Source: Vitis vinifera (lineage: Eukaryota > Streptophyta > Magnoliopsida > Vitales > Vitaceae). Taken from it: a stretch of 64,000 bases of DNA. How positions within the stretch are numbered: position 1 is the stretch's first letter; the number at the start of each line of letters is the position of its first letter. The stretch covers positions 20,897,001 to 20,961,000 of the forward strand of contig NC_081820.1 in NCBI RefSeq assembly GCF_030704535.1. The letters run 5' to 3'. The notes under the pieces are model-generated. The model saw only the letters and a program-made list of their open reading frames with translations, was not told where the DNA came from and did not search any database. Shown in pieces: positions 28,334 to 40,790 of this stretch. The position numbers were made by a program, and so were the translations under genes.

Positions 28334-30864
28334 TAGGAAAATAAATATTAAACTAAATTAATTTTTGAAATTAAATTTTATATATAATGGGAGTAGAATA
28401 AGGCCGTATTCGGAACTTCTTTATTTAAATTTCAAACTTATCTTATTAGGAACATGCAAGAACCCAATCCTTAAATTTTTTTGACTATCTTGACCTTTTA
28501 TTTAGATCTAGTTCATTATTATTGTGATTTTTTTTCCTATAAAAAAATACATTTTTTAGAATAATTATTACATCTAAATTTTGATTGGAATTTTCATGAT
28601 TCTTTTCATAAAAAAAATACATTTTTTATGTTTAATTATTTTTATAAAAGGATTTGTCACAAGATAATAAAGTTTTCCATAAAAATTCTCTATAAAATAA
28701 CAAATTTTCTATTAAAAAAAGTTCATTGTTATGTTACCTAAAAATTTACAACAATTGAGGTTATAAGACAAATGTCCGAAGCCTCTTTTTTCGAGGATAA
28801 AATTTATTACTATTATTATTACCATTTTTTGGGAAATGATAAATCTTTTAAAATAATTATTAAATCTAATTATTCAACAATAAATCATATCATTTTTCTT
28901 TAAAAGTTGAAAGCTTTTAAGACAAGTTTTTTAATAGTTAAAAAAATATAAGATTTGAAGGTGGGATATAATTTTTTAGGGTTTGGACAAATTCTTAAAT
29001 ATTTTAATGTTATTTATCTATATTTTGAAAAGTAAAAAAAAATGATTTTTTTTATTAATTTTCTAAAAAAAAAATATATATTTACACCCACTAATCACTT
29101 TATATAGCCACCTAAATTTTTTTAAATACCTAAAATACCCTCTTCATTATTATTTTTTTCTTTTCCAAAGATAACCTATTGGAAAATCCTTTCTTGAAGC
29201 TTTTTATTAATTATTACCACAAAATCATTTGAAATAAATTCAATATTCTTCTATATTTTTAAATTCACACATTAATATTATATTTGTACTATATGTTTAA
29301 GACTTATGATTTATATAAATTTTATTAGGAATAATTTAAAAGTAATTTAAAAATAAGAAATTTTGAAATATAAATTTAAAAATTATTCTTATTTTTATAA
29401 AATTATTTTAATAAAGTTCAATAATAAGAAGGTTTTTCATCTTCAAAAGATGAAATTTTGTAATATTAAATTGGGTTGAAGTTTACATCTGTCTCTCTCT
29501 GCAGATCCCAAAGTTTCCATGGAAGAAAAATCTGAAAATATATGATCTGTTTCTCTATCTTTTTCTGTATGTGACACAAGGATGTTTACTTTGATTGGGA
29601 CTGTGGAAGAGAAAGGTTTGACCTTTCTCCCCGTACAATACTTTTGGCTTCCATTTTTCCGGGAAAGTGTGAAAGCGAAGATTTTTTTTTTCTCTGACAA
29701 TGGAACGTATCCAGAAGTCCACCTACAGTGTGAATGTAGCGTTTCGGATTCTCCCCTTTTCTTTTTCTTCGCTTTGCTCGTTCATGGTCAACTCCAATGC
29801 CTTTCTTCGTTTTCTCCTTTCTGGGTTTCTGCTCAGAAACATGACCTTACCACGGAAAAAACTCCAGAGTTTGTAATGATGAGTCTTCTGTGATGATGTT
29901 CTAGGGTTTTTGCTTTTCTAGGTTTTGAGAGAGAGATAGTGTATTTTCTCTTCTCTCCTTCCCTTAAAATGGGTTATGTGGGGTTTGGAGGAAGTGGCTG
30001 AATCTGGGCAGTGATGATGAGGTCAAAGGGAGGATGACTGAAAGCGTGTAGAGAGAGTGGAAGAGGGAAGTTGGAGAGAGAAAGGGTTTTCCCATTTTTA
30101 GTCAGTTTTGGTGGATTCATCGGTATTGGTGGTGCAAGAGTGGTGGATGATACTCTTTCACGGGCATGACCACGGCCACCACCATCTCTCAGGCACCTCT
30201 CAAGCCTGTGTTTAGCTCTACATGCTTCATCTCCCTCTCTCTCTAAAATTTCTGGACAAGGGTCCTGTTTGAAAAGGTAGGAAAAGAAATACAAGCTATC
30301 ATGATTTTGAATGTTTCTTTTATTTTCTCAGCAACCAAATGACATGTTTTTACCTTGTTGTTGCATATGATCGATTTTGTTCTTAGTATTAATGTGATAT
30401 TGTTCACCAGTGTCCTGTTTGGGTGTCGAGAAATGGTGGCAAAAGAAGTGGAAACTTTTAAAAATTCCCAGTTAAATTTCTTTTATTTTGTCAGCAACGG
30501 AATTGGAAGTTACTTTGTTTTTGCTTCATGATTCTTTTGTTGCCATTACGTGTACTATAATGTGATCTTGTTCACCAGGGTCCATTAATAGTTCGAAATT
30601 TAATTTCTTGTAGTTTCTCAGCAACCAAACGGGAGGTTGCTCACTGATTTTGTTGTCAATATGTATATTTTGATTGTGATATTGTGCACAAGGGTCCTGT
30701 TTGGATTTTGCAGAAATGGTAGTAAGGGAAGTGCAGCAGACTATTAGTATTTCCAACTTTAATTCCTTTGATCTTTTTCTCAGCGACCAAAGGGAATACT
30801 ATTGATATACCTATGACTGATTTTGCGCTTAATGTTTGTATCTTTAATGTGTGATATTATCCAG
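27475..30864 (+). other. Inferred leader exon and 3.2-kb leader intron of the HD-ZIP gene
   Basis: Leader exon about 27475-27695, ending at TTCCAG/GTATAA. It contains a 45-codon upstream ORF (27532-27669) and CAAAAACAAAAA repeats. The intron runs to TATCCAG (30864), ten bases before the HD-ZIP start codon. It holds a TA microsatellite (about 28290-28327) and a four-unit tandem array (30255-30864). Open frames near 29582-29893 and on minus near 29974-30294 show no known domain. HD-ZIP IV genes often have a leader intron, which supports the model, but transcript data are needed. Confidence 0.5.
30255..30864. repeat. Degenerate tandem array upstream of HD-ZIP coding exon 1
   Basis: Four diverged units of about 115-170 bp. 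Each starts near GGTCCTGTTTG or GGTCC (30260, 30412, 30579, 30693). Each has a CTCAGCAACCAAA-type word (30327, 30490, 30617, 30779) and ends with a TGTGATNTTGTNCACCAG-like stretch (ends 30410, 30578, 30692, 30864). The last unit ends exactly at the splice acceptor used before the start codon. A fifth, weaker relative lies in the next intron (about 31315-31412). Confidence 0.75.
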
Positions 30865-30873
30865 CGGAGTAAC

Positions 30874-33800
30874 ATGGAGGATCAACATGAAAGGGTTCCA
30901 GTGGATGGAAGAGTTTTAGTGGAGGAAAAGGTTCCAGTGGAGCAACTGGTTCCAGTGAAAAGGGTTCCTGTGGAGGAAAGGTTTCATTTAGAAGAAAGGG
31001 TTCCAGTGGAGGAAAGAGTTCTGGTGGAGGGAAGGATTCCAGTGGAAGAAAATTTCGATCCAAGTGTTATGGGGAGGATCAATGAAGATGGGTATGAGAG
31101 CATGTCTGGAAGTGGGAACTTAGATGGTGGATTGGAGGATGAGCAAGAAACCTTGGTACTTGAGAGGCCGGCCAAGAAACTGAAATACCATCGACATACT
31201 CAAGAGCAAATTAATGAGCTTGAAACGTATGATTTTGCAATCAGTTTTTCCTTTATTTATTGAGCTAAATGCCTCATTTGTTTGAATATGTAAGGTTTTT
31301 CATTCTTGTGTGGATTAGAAGAAACCAAAAAAGTTTATTTTTTGTGGCAACCAAATGGAGGCTAACATTGATGAATTTTGTTAATGGGAGTAATATTTCT
31401 TTGTTGTGATAGTTGCTTCAAGGAATGGCCTCATCCTGACGAGAAACAAAGGTTGGACCTCAGTAGGAAGCTCAACTTGGAGCCTAGACAAGTGAAGTTC
31501 TGGTTTCAGAACCGGCGAACCCAGATGAAGGTAAGTTGGTGTTTCAGTTTTCCTTTCGTACTTGTGGATTTTGTCTGTTGAGCAGAGGAATTGAATGTCA
31601 ATCACTTCAACCAGAACCAGTTGGAGCGCCATGAGAATGTAATGCTTAGACAAGAAAATGACAAGCTTCGGGTTGAGAATGTTGCAATTAAGGATGCTGT
31701 GAGGAACCCAATATGCAACCACTGTGGTGGTGTGGCAATGCTTGGCAACATAACTATTGAAGAGAATCAACTAAGGGTTGAGAATGCCCAGTTAAGGGAT
31801 GAACTAAGTCGGATCTGTGGCCTAGCAGAGAAGTTCTTGGGCAGGCCTGTCACACCTTTGGCGAGTCCCATTGCTCTACCAAGACCAAGCTCAAATTTGG
31901 AACTTGAGGTAGCGGGAAATGGGTTTGGTGGTTTAAACTCGGGGGGCACTCCCTTACCAATGGGGCCTCTTACTAGGCCAGGCATGATGGGTGTCGAAAA
32001 GCCCTTTAACAGCTCTGTGTTTGTGGAGCTTGCAGTGACTGCTATGGATGAATTGCTTCGGTTGGCTCAGGCTGATAGTCCCATTTGGATGACAAGCTTG
32101 GATGGAGGAAAGGAAACATTGAACCCTGTAGAGTACATGAGGACATTTTCTCCTTGTATTGGCCTGAAGCCCTCCGGCTTTGTAACTGAGGCTTCAAGAG
32201 AGACTGGTATGGTAATGATCAACAGTTTAGCTCTTGTAGAGACATTGATGGATGGGGTAAGCTATTTGATAGCTCTTAATGATTACTGTTCAATTTATTT
32301 GGTTGTTATAACAATCTATCTATGATTTATATCATTTATTTGAGATAAAACGCTTCATCTTTTTTACAATTTTCATCTTTACTCAACTTATCATTCATGA
32401 CAAAACCTTGGTTGGTTTTTGAGGTTGAGGTTATAGTTGTGCAAGCTTTTATTACATCCTATATTTGCCATTAGATGCCTTGTATCTTGATTTCATTGGC
32501 TAAATCAATTTGTGATTTTTGCATTGCTAGTGTTTGTCTTAGTTTCTTGATTATATGGACTGTTGAGTTTTGAGATGGTGCAATACTAGTGGTTTTGTGT
32601 TTGCTTAGTTGTATTATTTGGCTTCCTTTGAATAGAGTCGATGGGCACAAATGTTCCCATGTGTGATTGCTAAAGCTTCTACAACTGATGTGCTATCAAG
32701 TGGTATTGGAAGAACTAGGCATGGTGCTCTGCAACTGGTTTGTTTTTTATCCATCATCTCTATTTTGTATTTCCCAGCTGCTGGGCCGAAATCATGAATG
32801 TATTATTTTGCAGATGCATGCTGAGTTGCAAGTTCTTTCACCATTGGTACCGGTCCGGCAAGTGAAGTTTCTCCGGTTTTGCAAGCAACATGGGGAAGGA
32901 TTATGGGCTGTGGTTGATGTGTCCATCGACACTGCTCTAGATGGTGCGAGCATAAATTCATTTGTTAACTGCCGACGACTTCCTTCTGGCTGTGTCGTGC
33001 AAGATCTTTCAAATGGTTACACTAGGGTAAATTACTAATACAGATTATTTACTTGCAATTGTCACTTGTTCTTGTCTATTTATTGGGTTCTCATCTGTCA
33101 GGATAATCTCATCATCTTGCTATTAGTTTTCATATTACCATGAAAAATATGAAATGCACTAAAACAATGGGCCAGCCAAGTTCGAAGTTTTTATGATTGC
33201 AATGTTTTCTAATCGTATGGGAAGTGTTTTGTTCCTTGCTTGATGACAATGCAGTTTATAGTTGGGGGAAACGGATGCTGTGTATTTGTTTAATAGGACT
33301 TCTTGGCTTCCCAAATAAACCCTAAATTTGTTCTTACAATAAATGAATTACAATGATTCTGGATACATAATAGCATGTTAGCATATTCTAATTCTAATGG
33401 GCGAAATGCAGGTTACCTGGATAGAACATTCAGAATATGATGAGAGTGCCGTCCACTATCTCTACCGATCCTTACTGAGCTCTGGATTGGGGTTTGGCGC
33501 ACTGAGATGGCTTGCCACCTTACAGAGGCAGTGTGAGAGCATTGCAATCCTTTTGTCATCAACCGTCCCCTGCGAAGATCATCCAGGTCTCTTTCTAGAC
33601 CTATTGCCACATCACGTTTTCATTTCCCTTGCAAAAATGGCAATTTATATGATTAGATGATACTATCTATGTCCATGAATGGCAGTGCTGACACAAGCTG
33701 GTAGGAGAAGTCTGCTACAACTGACAAACCGAATGAGGGATAACTTCTGTGCTGGGGTTTGTGCTTCAACTGTTCGGATGTGGAACAAGCTCCATGTTGC

Positions 33801-34533
33801 TAGTCTTGGGGAGGATGTCAAGGTCATGACCCGGAAAAGTATGAATATTCCTGGTGAGCCTCCTGGAGTCATCTTGAGTGCTGCAACCTCTGTATGGATG
33901 CCTATAATGCATCAACAGTTATTTAACTTCTTGAGAGATGAGAGACAGAGGAGCAAGTGGGACATTTTATCCAATGGTGGGCCAATGCAAGAGATGATTC
34001 ATATTCCAAAGGGCCAAACAAGTAGCAACTGTGTTTCTCTTCTTCGCCCTAATGTGAGTTAGCAACTACCATTTGAGAATCTACAATTCCCATGGCTCGT
34101 TACTTTTAGATGTTTGTTCATGTTGTTCTTTCTTTTTCACATGTCTTTGCAGGCTAGAAACCAGAATGACAACACAATGCTGATACTGCAAGAGACATGG
34201 GCAGATGCATCGGGCTCACTTATAGTCTACGCTCCTCTTGATGTAGCATCAATGCGTGCGGTGATGACTGGTGGGGATTCAAGCTTCGTGGCTCTCTTGC
34301 CATCAGGATTTGCAATTGTTCCAGATGGTTCTTCTGGTTATGGAGATGATTGGAGTGGGAAACTGGCCAGAGGTAGCAGCAACAAAGGCTCAGGGTCACT
34401 ACTGACAGTTGCATTCCAGATATTGGTGAACAGCCTTCCAATGGCCAAACTCAATGTGGAGTCGGTTGAGACCGTGAACAGTCTTCTGTCCTGCACAATC
34501 AACAAGATCAAATCTGCAGTTTCTTCAGCATAA
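30874..34533 (+). CDS. Class IV HD-ZIP transcription factor (ANL2/HDG1 type) with START domain
   Basis: HD-ZIP IV proteins are nuclear regulators of epidermal fate, trichomes, cuticle and anthocyanin. Eight coding exons: 30874-31226, 31413-31530, 31615-32256, 32636-32737, 32814-33026, 33412-33586, 33686-34053 and 34153-34533. All are GT-AG and join to 783 residues. Order of parts: an unusual N-terminus of nine hexapeptide-like repeats (residues 7-59); an acidic [19 protein letters not shown] block; the homeodomain (about 98-157) with the recognition helix [13 protein letters not shown]; then the zipper-loop-zipper with the CNHC pair (Cys191/Cys194) in the loop; START from about 293 to 520; and the C-terminal conserved region ending at TAA. 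The loop and zipper resemble ANL2/HDG1 rather than HDG2 or HDG11. Residue 118 (T) spans the exon 1/2 junction. The start at 30874 is the first ATG after the acceptor at 30864. An alternative upstream start would need a different first exon. Confidence 0.93.
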
Positions 34534-36760
34534 GCAGCAGGGTTGGTGGTATCAACCTTTCCTTTCCCTCCTCAATACCGCCTTTTTTTTTCCATTCTTT
34601 TTTTAAATATAGGAGCATAGACTAAAGGGTATAGAACTGTAGAATGAGGAAAATGAAGAGGGTGGAAATATTGAAACGAGGAGTTTTTGAGCTACTTGTG
34701 AGGGCTTTGCTTGATATGTAGACAATGTGGTTTTGGATATCTGGGGACGGGTTGAAGTTAGGAGCATGCAAAGGACAGTAACTCAGCCATGCCCCCTAGC
34801 TTGGCTCAGCTCTCAGTGCTCTTTTGTGGTGTGGGATGATTTCTCTCTTTTACTTGGGAAGAACATATTTAAATCTTAGTTTCATTTGTGCTATTTGGGA
34901 TAATTTCTATTTTATTTGCAGATAGACTAGTTTTGAACTCCATTATGATTAGGGATGTTGAGGTTCTTTTTTGGGCAGTTATAGAGACTAAATATTTGGC
35001 ATTAATTTATGTTTCGAATTTGGATTGAGATCTTAAATTGCTCGCTTTTGTCTTTTAAAGGTCCCATCGGACGTTTAGGTCTAATTGCTTTGTAGTAAGT
35101 TTGGTCATATTGTTCTGTATCTTGATCTTATTGTTTGTATCACGTCAATTCTTTTGTATCTTAGTTTCATTATTTGTATTTTTATACAACGGGATTTGCA
35201 TATTCAGTAGATATCGATTAGGTATCTTAGAATTTTCCGATTTAAGTTATTACTATGTAATGTCTTTGCTTTCTCACTTGTAGGAGTTGGTTTTTTTTCA
35301 GGTATCTCATAGAGAATGGGAATCTATTCCCAAGTCTTGGAGGAGGCGATGACAAGATTTTACATGTGCTCTTTCATGTGAGATAATGTACCATGAATAG
35401 ATTGATTTCCTTCTTATTTTTGGATATTTAATGACTATTTCATTGTTTATTTTACCGTTAATGTTTATGTATTACTCTGTATATTTATTAGTTAATTATA
35501 TGAAAATTATTCTCAATTATTTGAAAACGCCCTTTAATTTTGTTAAAAACCAAAAAAAGAAAACGAGAAGAAGGATAAAAAAACGGCTCCAATTAGAGGT
35601 GACAGCTTGATACGATTCGTCAATATAACATGAACTCCATACGCTTTTTGCGGGTTTGAGTTAAGTATAAATGAATTTGAATCAAATCCGTGTTAATCTA
35701 TATAAATTGTTTAATAAATAAGTAATTTTTTACTCAATTTGTAATCTAACCCAAATTAACCTATTTGATAATCTCGTTGTTAATCTAACTATATTTTTAA
35801 ACCATTTAATCCATATTTGACTTATGTTAAATTTAATTTGTTTTTAAATAAATACTTCAAATGAGTCATAAACATGTTTAGTTGAGACAATAAATAATAT
35901 TGATATATATAAGACTTAATTTGATTATTAAATAGGAGAATTTGATTATTAAATGAGTTACAGGACCTTTTACCTGTTAATAATTAGATAGTATTTGAAT
36001 TTATGTTTTTTACATAATTATTATTTGTGTCGAGTTTGGATTGAGCTATATAATAAAATATCTAAGCATTAATGATACAAATTCGACTCACTAATATGAA
36101 TTGTCACCCCTACCTTCAATGACCGACACAAAGGCAAAACAAATGATAACACTAAAAAATTTATACAATTAAAATATCTTTCATAAAAAAATCTTTCATA
36201 TAAATTAGGGTTGAAATTTGAACAAGTTAGAAGTTTAACCCACATTAAATACATTTATCAATTAATTAGACCTATGTCAAAGTCAAACTAATCCGATGTA
36301 AGGTTGCAAATTTCTAACCCACACTTAACCCCTAGAAAATTGGGTTCCCACGGGTTACCGATGCTTATCAAATAAAATAATAAATAATTAATTTAAAATT
36401 ATGTAATATAAATTATATTATAAAACAAGAGATTAATTGTTAAATATTTTAAAATAATAAAATAAATCATTTTTTAATTTAGCATAAACAGTTATACATA
36501 AACTCAAATTTCAACTATAAAAAATACTTTAACAATTAAATAAAAATGATAAACTCATTAATATAAGTGAAATATGATAAAAATTAGAATTTTTCTCATA
36601 ATTTTATGTTTGTTCGCATTTGAGTAAAGCAATATATAATATAATTAATAATAAATAAATAAATAAATAGTAATGTGCTCATTTAGGTTTCGGTACCTTC
36701 AACTCATGCCAAATTGAGGTATTTATGTCAAAAATGGGTTATGTTTTAGGTCATCAGTCC
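34534..36760. other. HD-ZIP 3' UTR and AT-rich intergenic DNA
   Basis: The first few hundred bases are probably 3' UTR. No ORF or RNA gene is recognised after that. About 35630-36110 and 36200-36700 are AT-rich, with words such as AACCCA and AATTCGACTCA typical of decayed repeats. I cannot name an element. Confidence 0.5.
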
Positions 36761-36946
36761 TGGGCCCAAGCTCATTTCCCGGCCCGGCCCAGCCCAGTCC
36801 AGCCCACGACCACAACACCGCTGGTTAGCAAATTTCCATTGAAGCCCCGAAATTACTGAAAATTTCAATCACCTCCACTGTATTTCTGGGATTTACATTA
36901 TCCTGCACTCCCCTGTAAAGATCATCATCGCCAAAACCCTAAACCC
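36761..36946 (+). promoter_or_regulatory. PORR-gene promoter: site II cluster and telo-box
   Basis: TGGGCC at 36761, then GGCCCA at 36786 and AGCCCA at 36791 and 36801 (site II words, both orientations), followed by AAACCCTAAACCC at 36934-36946. This arrangement is common upstream of nuclear genes for ribosomal and organelle-biogenesis proteins. The telo-box lies 20 bp before the start codon, so it is in the leader or at the start site. Confidence 0.7.
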
Positions 36947-36965
36947 GGGAAACTCATTTCACAAA

Positions 36966-38339
36966 ATGCCAATCTTCTACTCTTCACCGATCAACCCCCT
37001 CAAATCGGTGTCGTTTCTTATCCGAAGCCTCACTTGGACGAGACCCATGTCGCAATCCACCTCCATTCCCAAGAAGCTCCAGCGTGTTCGCGATCACGGC
37101 TATGACAACTACATGGAAGTCGAGAAGAAGCTTCGCAAAATCCTCAAATTCCAAGACCTCTTTCTCTGCCAACCCCATCAAACCCTCCCAGTCTCTCGCC
37201 TGGACACCCTCGCTCGTCGCCTCGACTTCAAACAACACGAAGCTGGTGCATTCATCCTCAAATTCCCTCATGTTTTTGAGATATATGAACACCCAGTTCG
37301 ACGTATCCTCTATTGCCGCCTTACCCGCAAAGCCCACCTCCAAATCGAACAAGAAAATCGGGCTCTCAATGACCAAATTCCCGACGCCGTCACTCGCCTC
37401 CGAAAGCTTCTAATGATGTCGAACACGGGTCGGCTTAGGCTGGAACACATCCGAATTGCTCGGCGCGAATTGGGTCTTCCTGATGACTTTGAGTATTCGG
37501 TAATTCTCAAGAACCCCCAGTTTTTTCGATTGTTTGATGCCAAGGAAACTAGAAATAAGTACATTGAGATTGTTGAGAGTGACCCGACTTTAGCTGTGTG
37601 TGCAATTGAGAAGCTTCGGGAGAAGGAGTATAGGGAAAAAGGGATTGATGCCGAGGATATAAGGTTTTCATTTATTGTGAATTTTCCACCAGGGTTTAAG
37701 ATTGGTAAGTATTATAGAATTGCAGTGTGGAAATGGCAACGGATTCCATATTGGTCTCCATATGAGGATGTGTCTGGGTATGATTTGAGGTCATTGGAGG
37801 CACAGAAGCGGATGGAGAAGAGGGCCATTGCAACGATTCATGAATTGTTGTCTTTGACTGTGGAGAAGAAGATTTCTTTGGAGAGGATTGCTCATTTTCG
37901 GCAAGCAATGAACTTGCCAAAGAAGCTTAAGGAGTTTCTTCTTCAGCATCAGGGAATATTTTATATTTCAACTAGAGGGAATTTTGGGAAGCTTCATACA
38001 GTTTTTCTTCGGGAGGCATATAAGAAGGGTGAATTGATAGAGCCAAATGATTTGTATTTGGCCAGGAGAAAGTTGGCCGAGTTGGTCTTGTTGAGTCCTA
38101 GGAAAGCAAATGTGGATAGGGAATTGGTTAACTATAGAAGGGACAGGGAAGATGATGAAATGGTGAGGATTCAAAGTGATTATGTTGAGAGTCGATTTGA
38201 AGGTTTTGTGGATGAAAACAATTTTAGGCAAGATGGTGAGAGAGGACGAGATTCAGACTTGAATTTGGATAGTGATGCTGGTTCTGATTTTTCAGATGAG
38301 GATAACAAATGTGAGGAAACAGTAGATGCTGAGATTTGA
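36966..38339 (+). CDS. PORR-domain organellar RNA-binding protein
   Basis: PORR (plant organelle RNA recognition, formerly DUF860) proteins are mitochondrial or chloroplast RNA-binding factors, mostly needed for group II intron splicing. The gene is intronless, 457 codons, which is usual for this family. The N-terminus (about residues 1-35) is Ser/Arg-rich and lacks acidic residues, suggesting a mitochondrial presequence. The PORR domain follows, from VRDHGYDNYMEVEKKLRKIL through LARRLDFKQHEAGAFILKFP, the RLRKLLMMSNTGRL segment and GIFYISTRGNFGKLHTVFLR, to about residue 385. The C-terminal 70 residues are acidic and Ser/Asp-rich (DLNLDSDAGSDFSDEDN). I cannot assign it to WTF1, WTF9, RPD1 or another member from sequence alone. 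Organelle targeting is inferred. Confidence 0.9.
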   Translation: MPIFYSSPINPLKSVSFLIRSLTWTRPMSQSTSIPKKLQRVRDHGYDNYMEVEKKLRKILKFQDLFLCQPHQTLPVSRLDTLARRLDFKQHEAGAFILKFPHVFEIYEHPVRRILYCRLTRKAHLQIEQENRALNDQIPDAVTRLRKLLMMSNTGRLRLEHIRIARRELGLPDDFEYSVILKNPQFFRLFDAKETRNKYIEIVESDPTLAVCAIEKLREKEYREKGIDAEDIRFSFIVNFPPGFKIGKYYRIAVWKWQRIPYWSPYEDVSGYDLRSLEAQKRMEKRAIATIHELLSLTVEKKISLERIAHFRQAMNLPKKLKEFLLQHQGIFYISTRGNFGKLHTVFLREAYKKGELIEPNDLYLARRKLAELVLLSPRKANVDRELVNYRRDREDDEMVRIQSDYVESRFEGFVDENNFRQDGERGRDSDLNLDSDAGSDFSDEDNKCEETVDAEI

Positions 38340-39769
38340 TTGTGGATCTTGGTGGTTGTCATCATTTGTTGCCCTTTTGCATTGAAGCATCACCATGGGG
38401 GAGAACCACCCAACACACTGTCTAACACTTGGGTCTCCTGAAGAAGTATGTGACTTGGATTGCTTAATTATTGTGAGGCTCGTGGAAGAGGAATTTGACC
38501 ATGCTTATTAAGAATGTATGAATGCAAGTGGACAATTGGGTATTTCCTTAAATGGTCAAAGCACCTGAATGAGAATTGGTTTATTATGAAGACATTGAAT
38601 GCCTTGGATTTGTTCTTCGCAAAGTTGAATACTGTTTCAAGTTCGAGATGAAGTTGAGTTTTGATGCGGAGTTAACAGAATTTTGTCCAACCCATTTTTG
38701 CCATTACTTTTTGTATCAATGCCAAAGAAGTTCAACAGAGAAATTTTACTGATCTAAGGGAGTTGAAGTTAAGCAAGAAATCCCAGATCTGTTGAAGTGG
38801 TAATGCTCAGGCAAGCTTCCCATGTATTTCTGTAAGATTTGTCAGATAACTTGATCAAATTCAGATGAACTTGACATTTTGATGGCAAAGCATATGCTGA
38901 AAAGAGAATACATACATTATTCCACACATTGAATCTTTTGAGTAGTTTTAATTTTATTGATTGATTCTACTATTCTAGATACTGAACCTTTAAGTAGTTT
39001 AGCAATGAAATAGATCAGAAATCTCATAGCAGGCATTCAAAACTCGGAGAATGAGCTTTGAACTATGCATCTATGGGGGCTTTAGAAGTTAGAAGTATGG
39101 ACAGAAATGATCAGTTTTCTGGAATAAATATACCTTCATAACTAAACCCTCTTTAGATTGAACAAGTAGAATCATCATTTATCTCCCAAGTCTTGTATGT
39201 TTTTAGTTTGCATTTGCCTTAATAAGTTGGACTCCCTTTTGAGATCAAGGTTGGCATTGCATGCATCTCAATTACTTTAGTGTTAAAGCTTTGTAATGAT
39301 CTCTCCCAAGTTTCGATTGCAACACTGGTGGTATGCTTATTCAGTTATAACATTTGCTTTCTAAAGCTGAAGGGCTAAACAGGGTTTGTAATTGGAGTTA
39401 TAGTATAAGTGAAATGTTTCATTCCTGGCTGGAAGATTTATTTTTATGTATTTTATTTTTTTTCATTTTCCTTGTCTTTTACGATTATTTGGTTGGAAGA
39501 TCTTAAATTTTGGTTTCTCAGGTGAGTTTATTTCTATCTTTTGTATAGGCAAATGATTATGCATATAAAAGGGGTGTAACTCTTTATCACACAGAAGTAT
39601 GCAGGAGCCATCTGTCACACCTTTCTACCCTTACCAACAAATCTGTCATACCTAATTAGCCATCCCTGGAGGAGCAAGGCAAGATCCAATACACCTCTAA
39701 CAAGGAGAAAAGGAAAGGACCACAGACAGCTCACCCACACACATTGTAAGCTTCCTAGTGTCGGGGGAA
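38340..39769. other. PORR 3' UTR and gene-free region
   Basis: Transcript tail of the PORR gene followed by base-balanced DNA without a recognisable gene, RNA or repeat. Confidence 0.5.
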
Positions 39770-40790
39770 TTGAGTTGATAAACCAAAATTATTCCTAAAA
39801 AGTAAAAACAATTTAACATAGTTTTCCTTAAAGATGAACCAAAAGCCTAGTCTAAGGAATTTATAACTGACAATAAGTTTCGTCTATTTGCATTATGGAG
39901 CAATAGAGTGTGATCACCTCACAATTGTAGTTGGTAAGTATACTGCACTCACCAAATTTCTGGGTTCCAACCAGTACTTTACTCAATGATATTCTACCAA
40001 GTCAACTCGAACGCTCACTACATGTTTGGTTGCTCCTGAATACGCAATCTAATATGAGTTGCTAAGACATGATTAGAAATAAATACCATGAGAATCTTAG
40101 TTTGGGTGTACCTACTTTGGGTTAGTATAATCATAAGCCAAGTTTCCTTCCTTGCCACAGTTAAACATGCCTACCAACTTTGCTTTTTTCCTTTTTCCCA
40201 TTGTGCTTAGTGTTCTTAGTCTTAACAACCTCTGGTTCCTTACTCTTTTCCTTCTAAATAGCTCTATTGAAGCCCTTGCACGAGCTTCCCTCTACTGTGT
40301 GGGCGAGCTATTTGCTCTTGTAGCTTCCAAGTGCCTGGCTTTGAGTTCTTGATGATGCTATGTCATCAAACGTTTTAATGTTCTTGTTGTGTCATATCGA
40401 TCGTCATATGCTCTCACGAGTTGGGAAGGAAACGAATTCCAACTTGGACTTGTTGCTCATCAGTGAGATTATTTCCAGATGTTTTCAGTTTCTGAATCAT
40501 AATTGACATCATTTTAAATGCTGATTCATAGTTTGATGAACACATCTAATAGGTGTCAAACGTGAGGGTTGACGAGCTCAATCTAGTAGCAGAGGTTCCA
40601 TCGAACTTTTTCTTTAAGGGCCATTAGCATTGAGTAATTCGATTGTATGTTGGAAGGTTCACCATTGCCTAGGTTAAGGTTTCTAAAGAGGCTTTTGTGG
40701 AGTACTATGTCATAATCATCGTCGTCAAATTTCTCTCCCTTCTTTATGTCAACTATCATATTTTTCAAAAAATCTAAAAGAACTGTAATA
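39770..40790 (-). pseudogene. Decayed Ty1/copia gag-protease fragment
   Basis: On the minus strand, broken frames read a copia-type Gag and the start of Pol. At about 40500-40400 there is NLTDEQQVQVGIRFLPNS followed by a stop, then THM/IDMTQQE-like sequence. At about 40175-40130 a damaged zinc knuckle reads FNCGKEGNLA, with the first and last Cys and the His lost. At about 40050 a damaged protease site reads AYSGATKHV, where DSGA is expected. Several stops and frameshifts interrupt it. No RT, integrase or LTRs were identified nearby. It is inactive. Confidence 0.7.

Noticed and set aside
29582-30294. Open frames on both strands inside the HD-ZIP leader intron
   Set aside because: Composition driven by T-rich and CT-rich tracts, no domain, and the region is better explained as intron.
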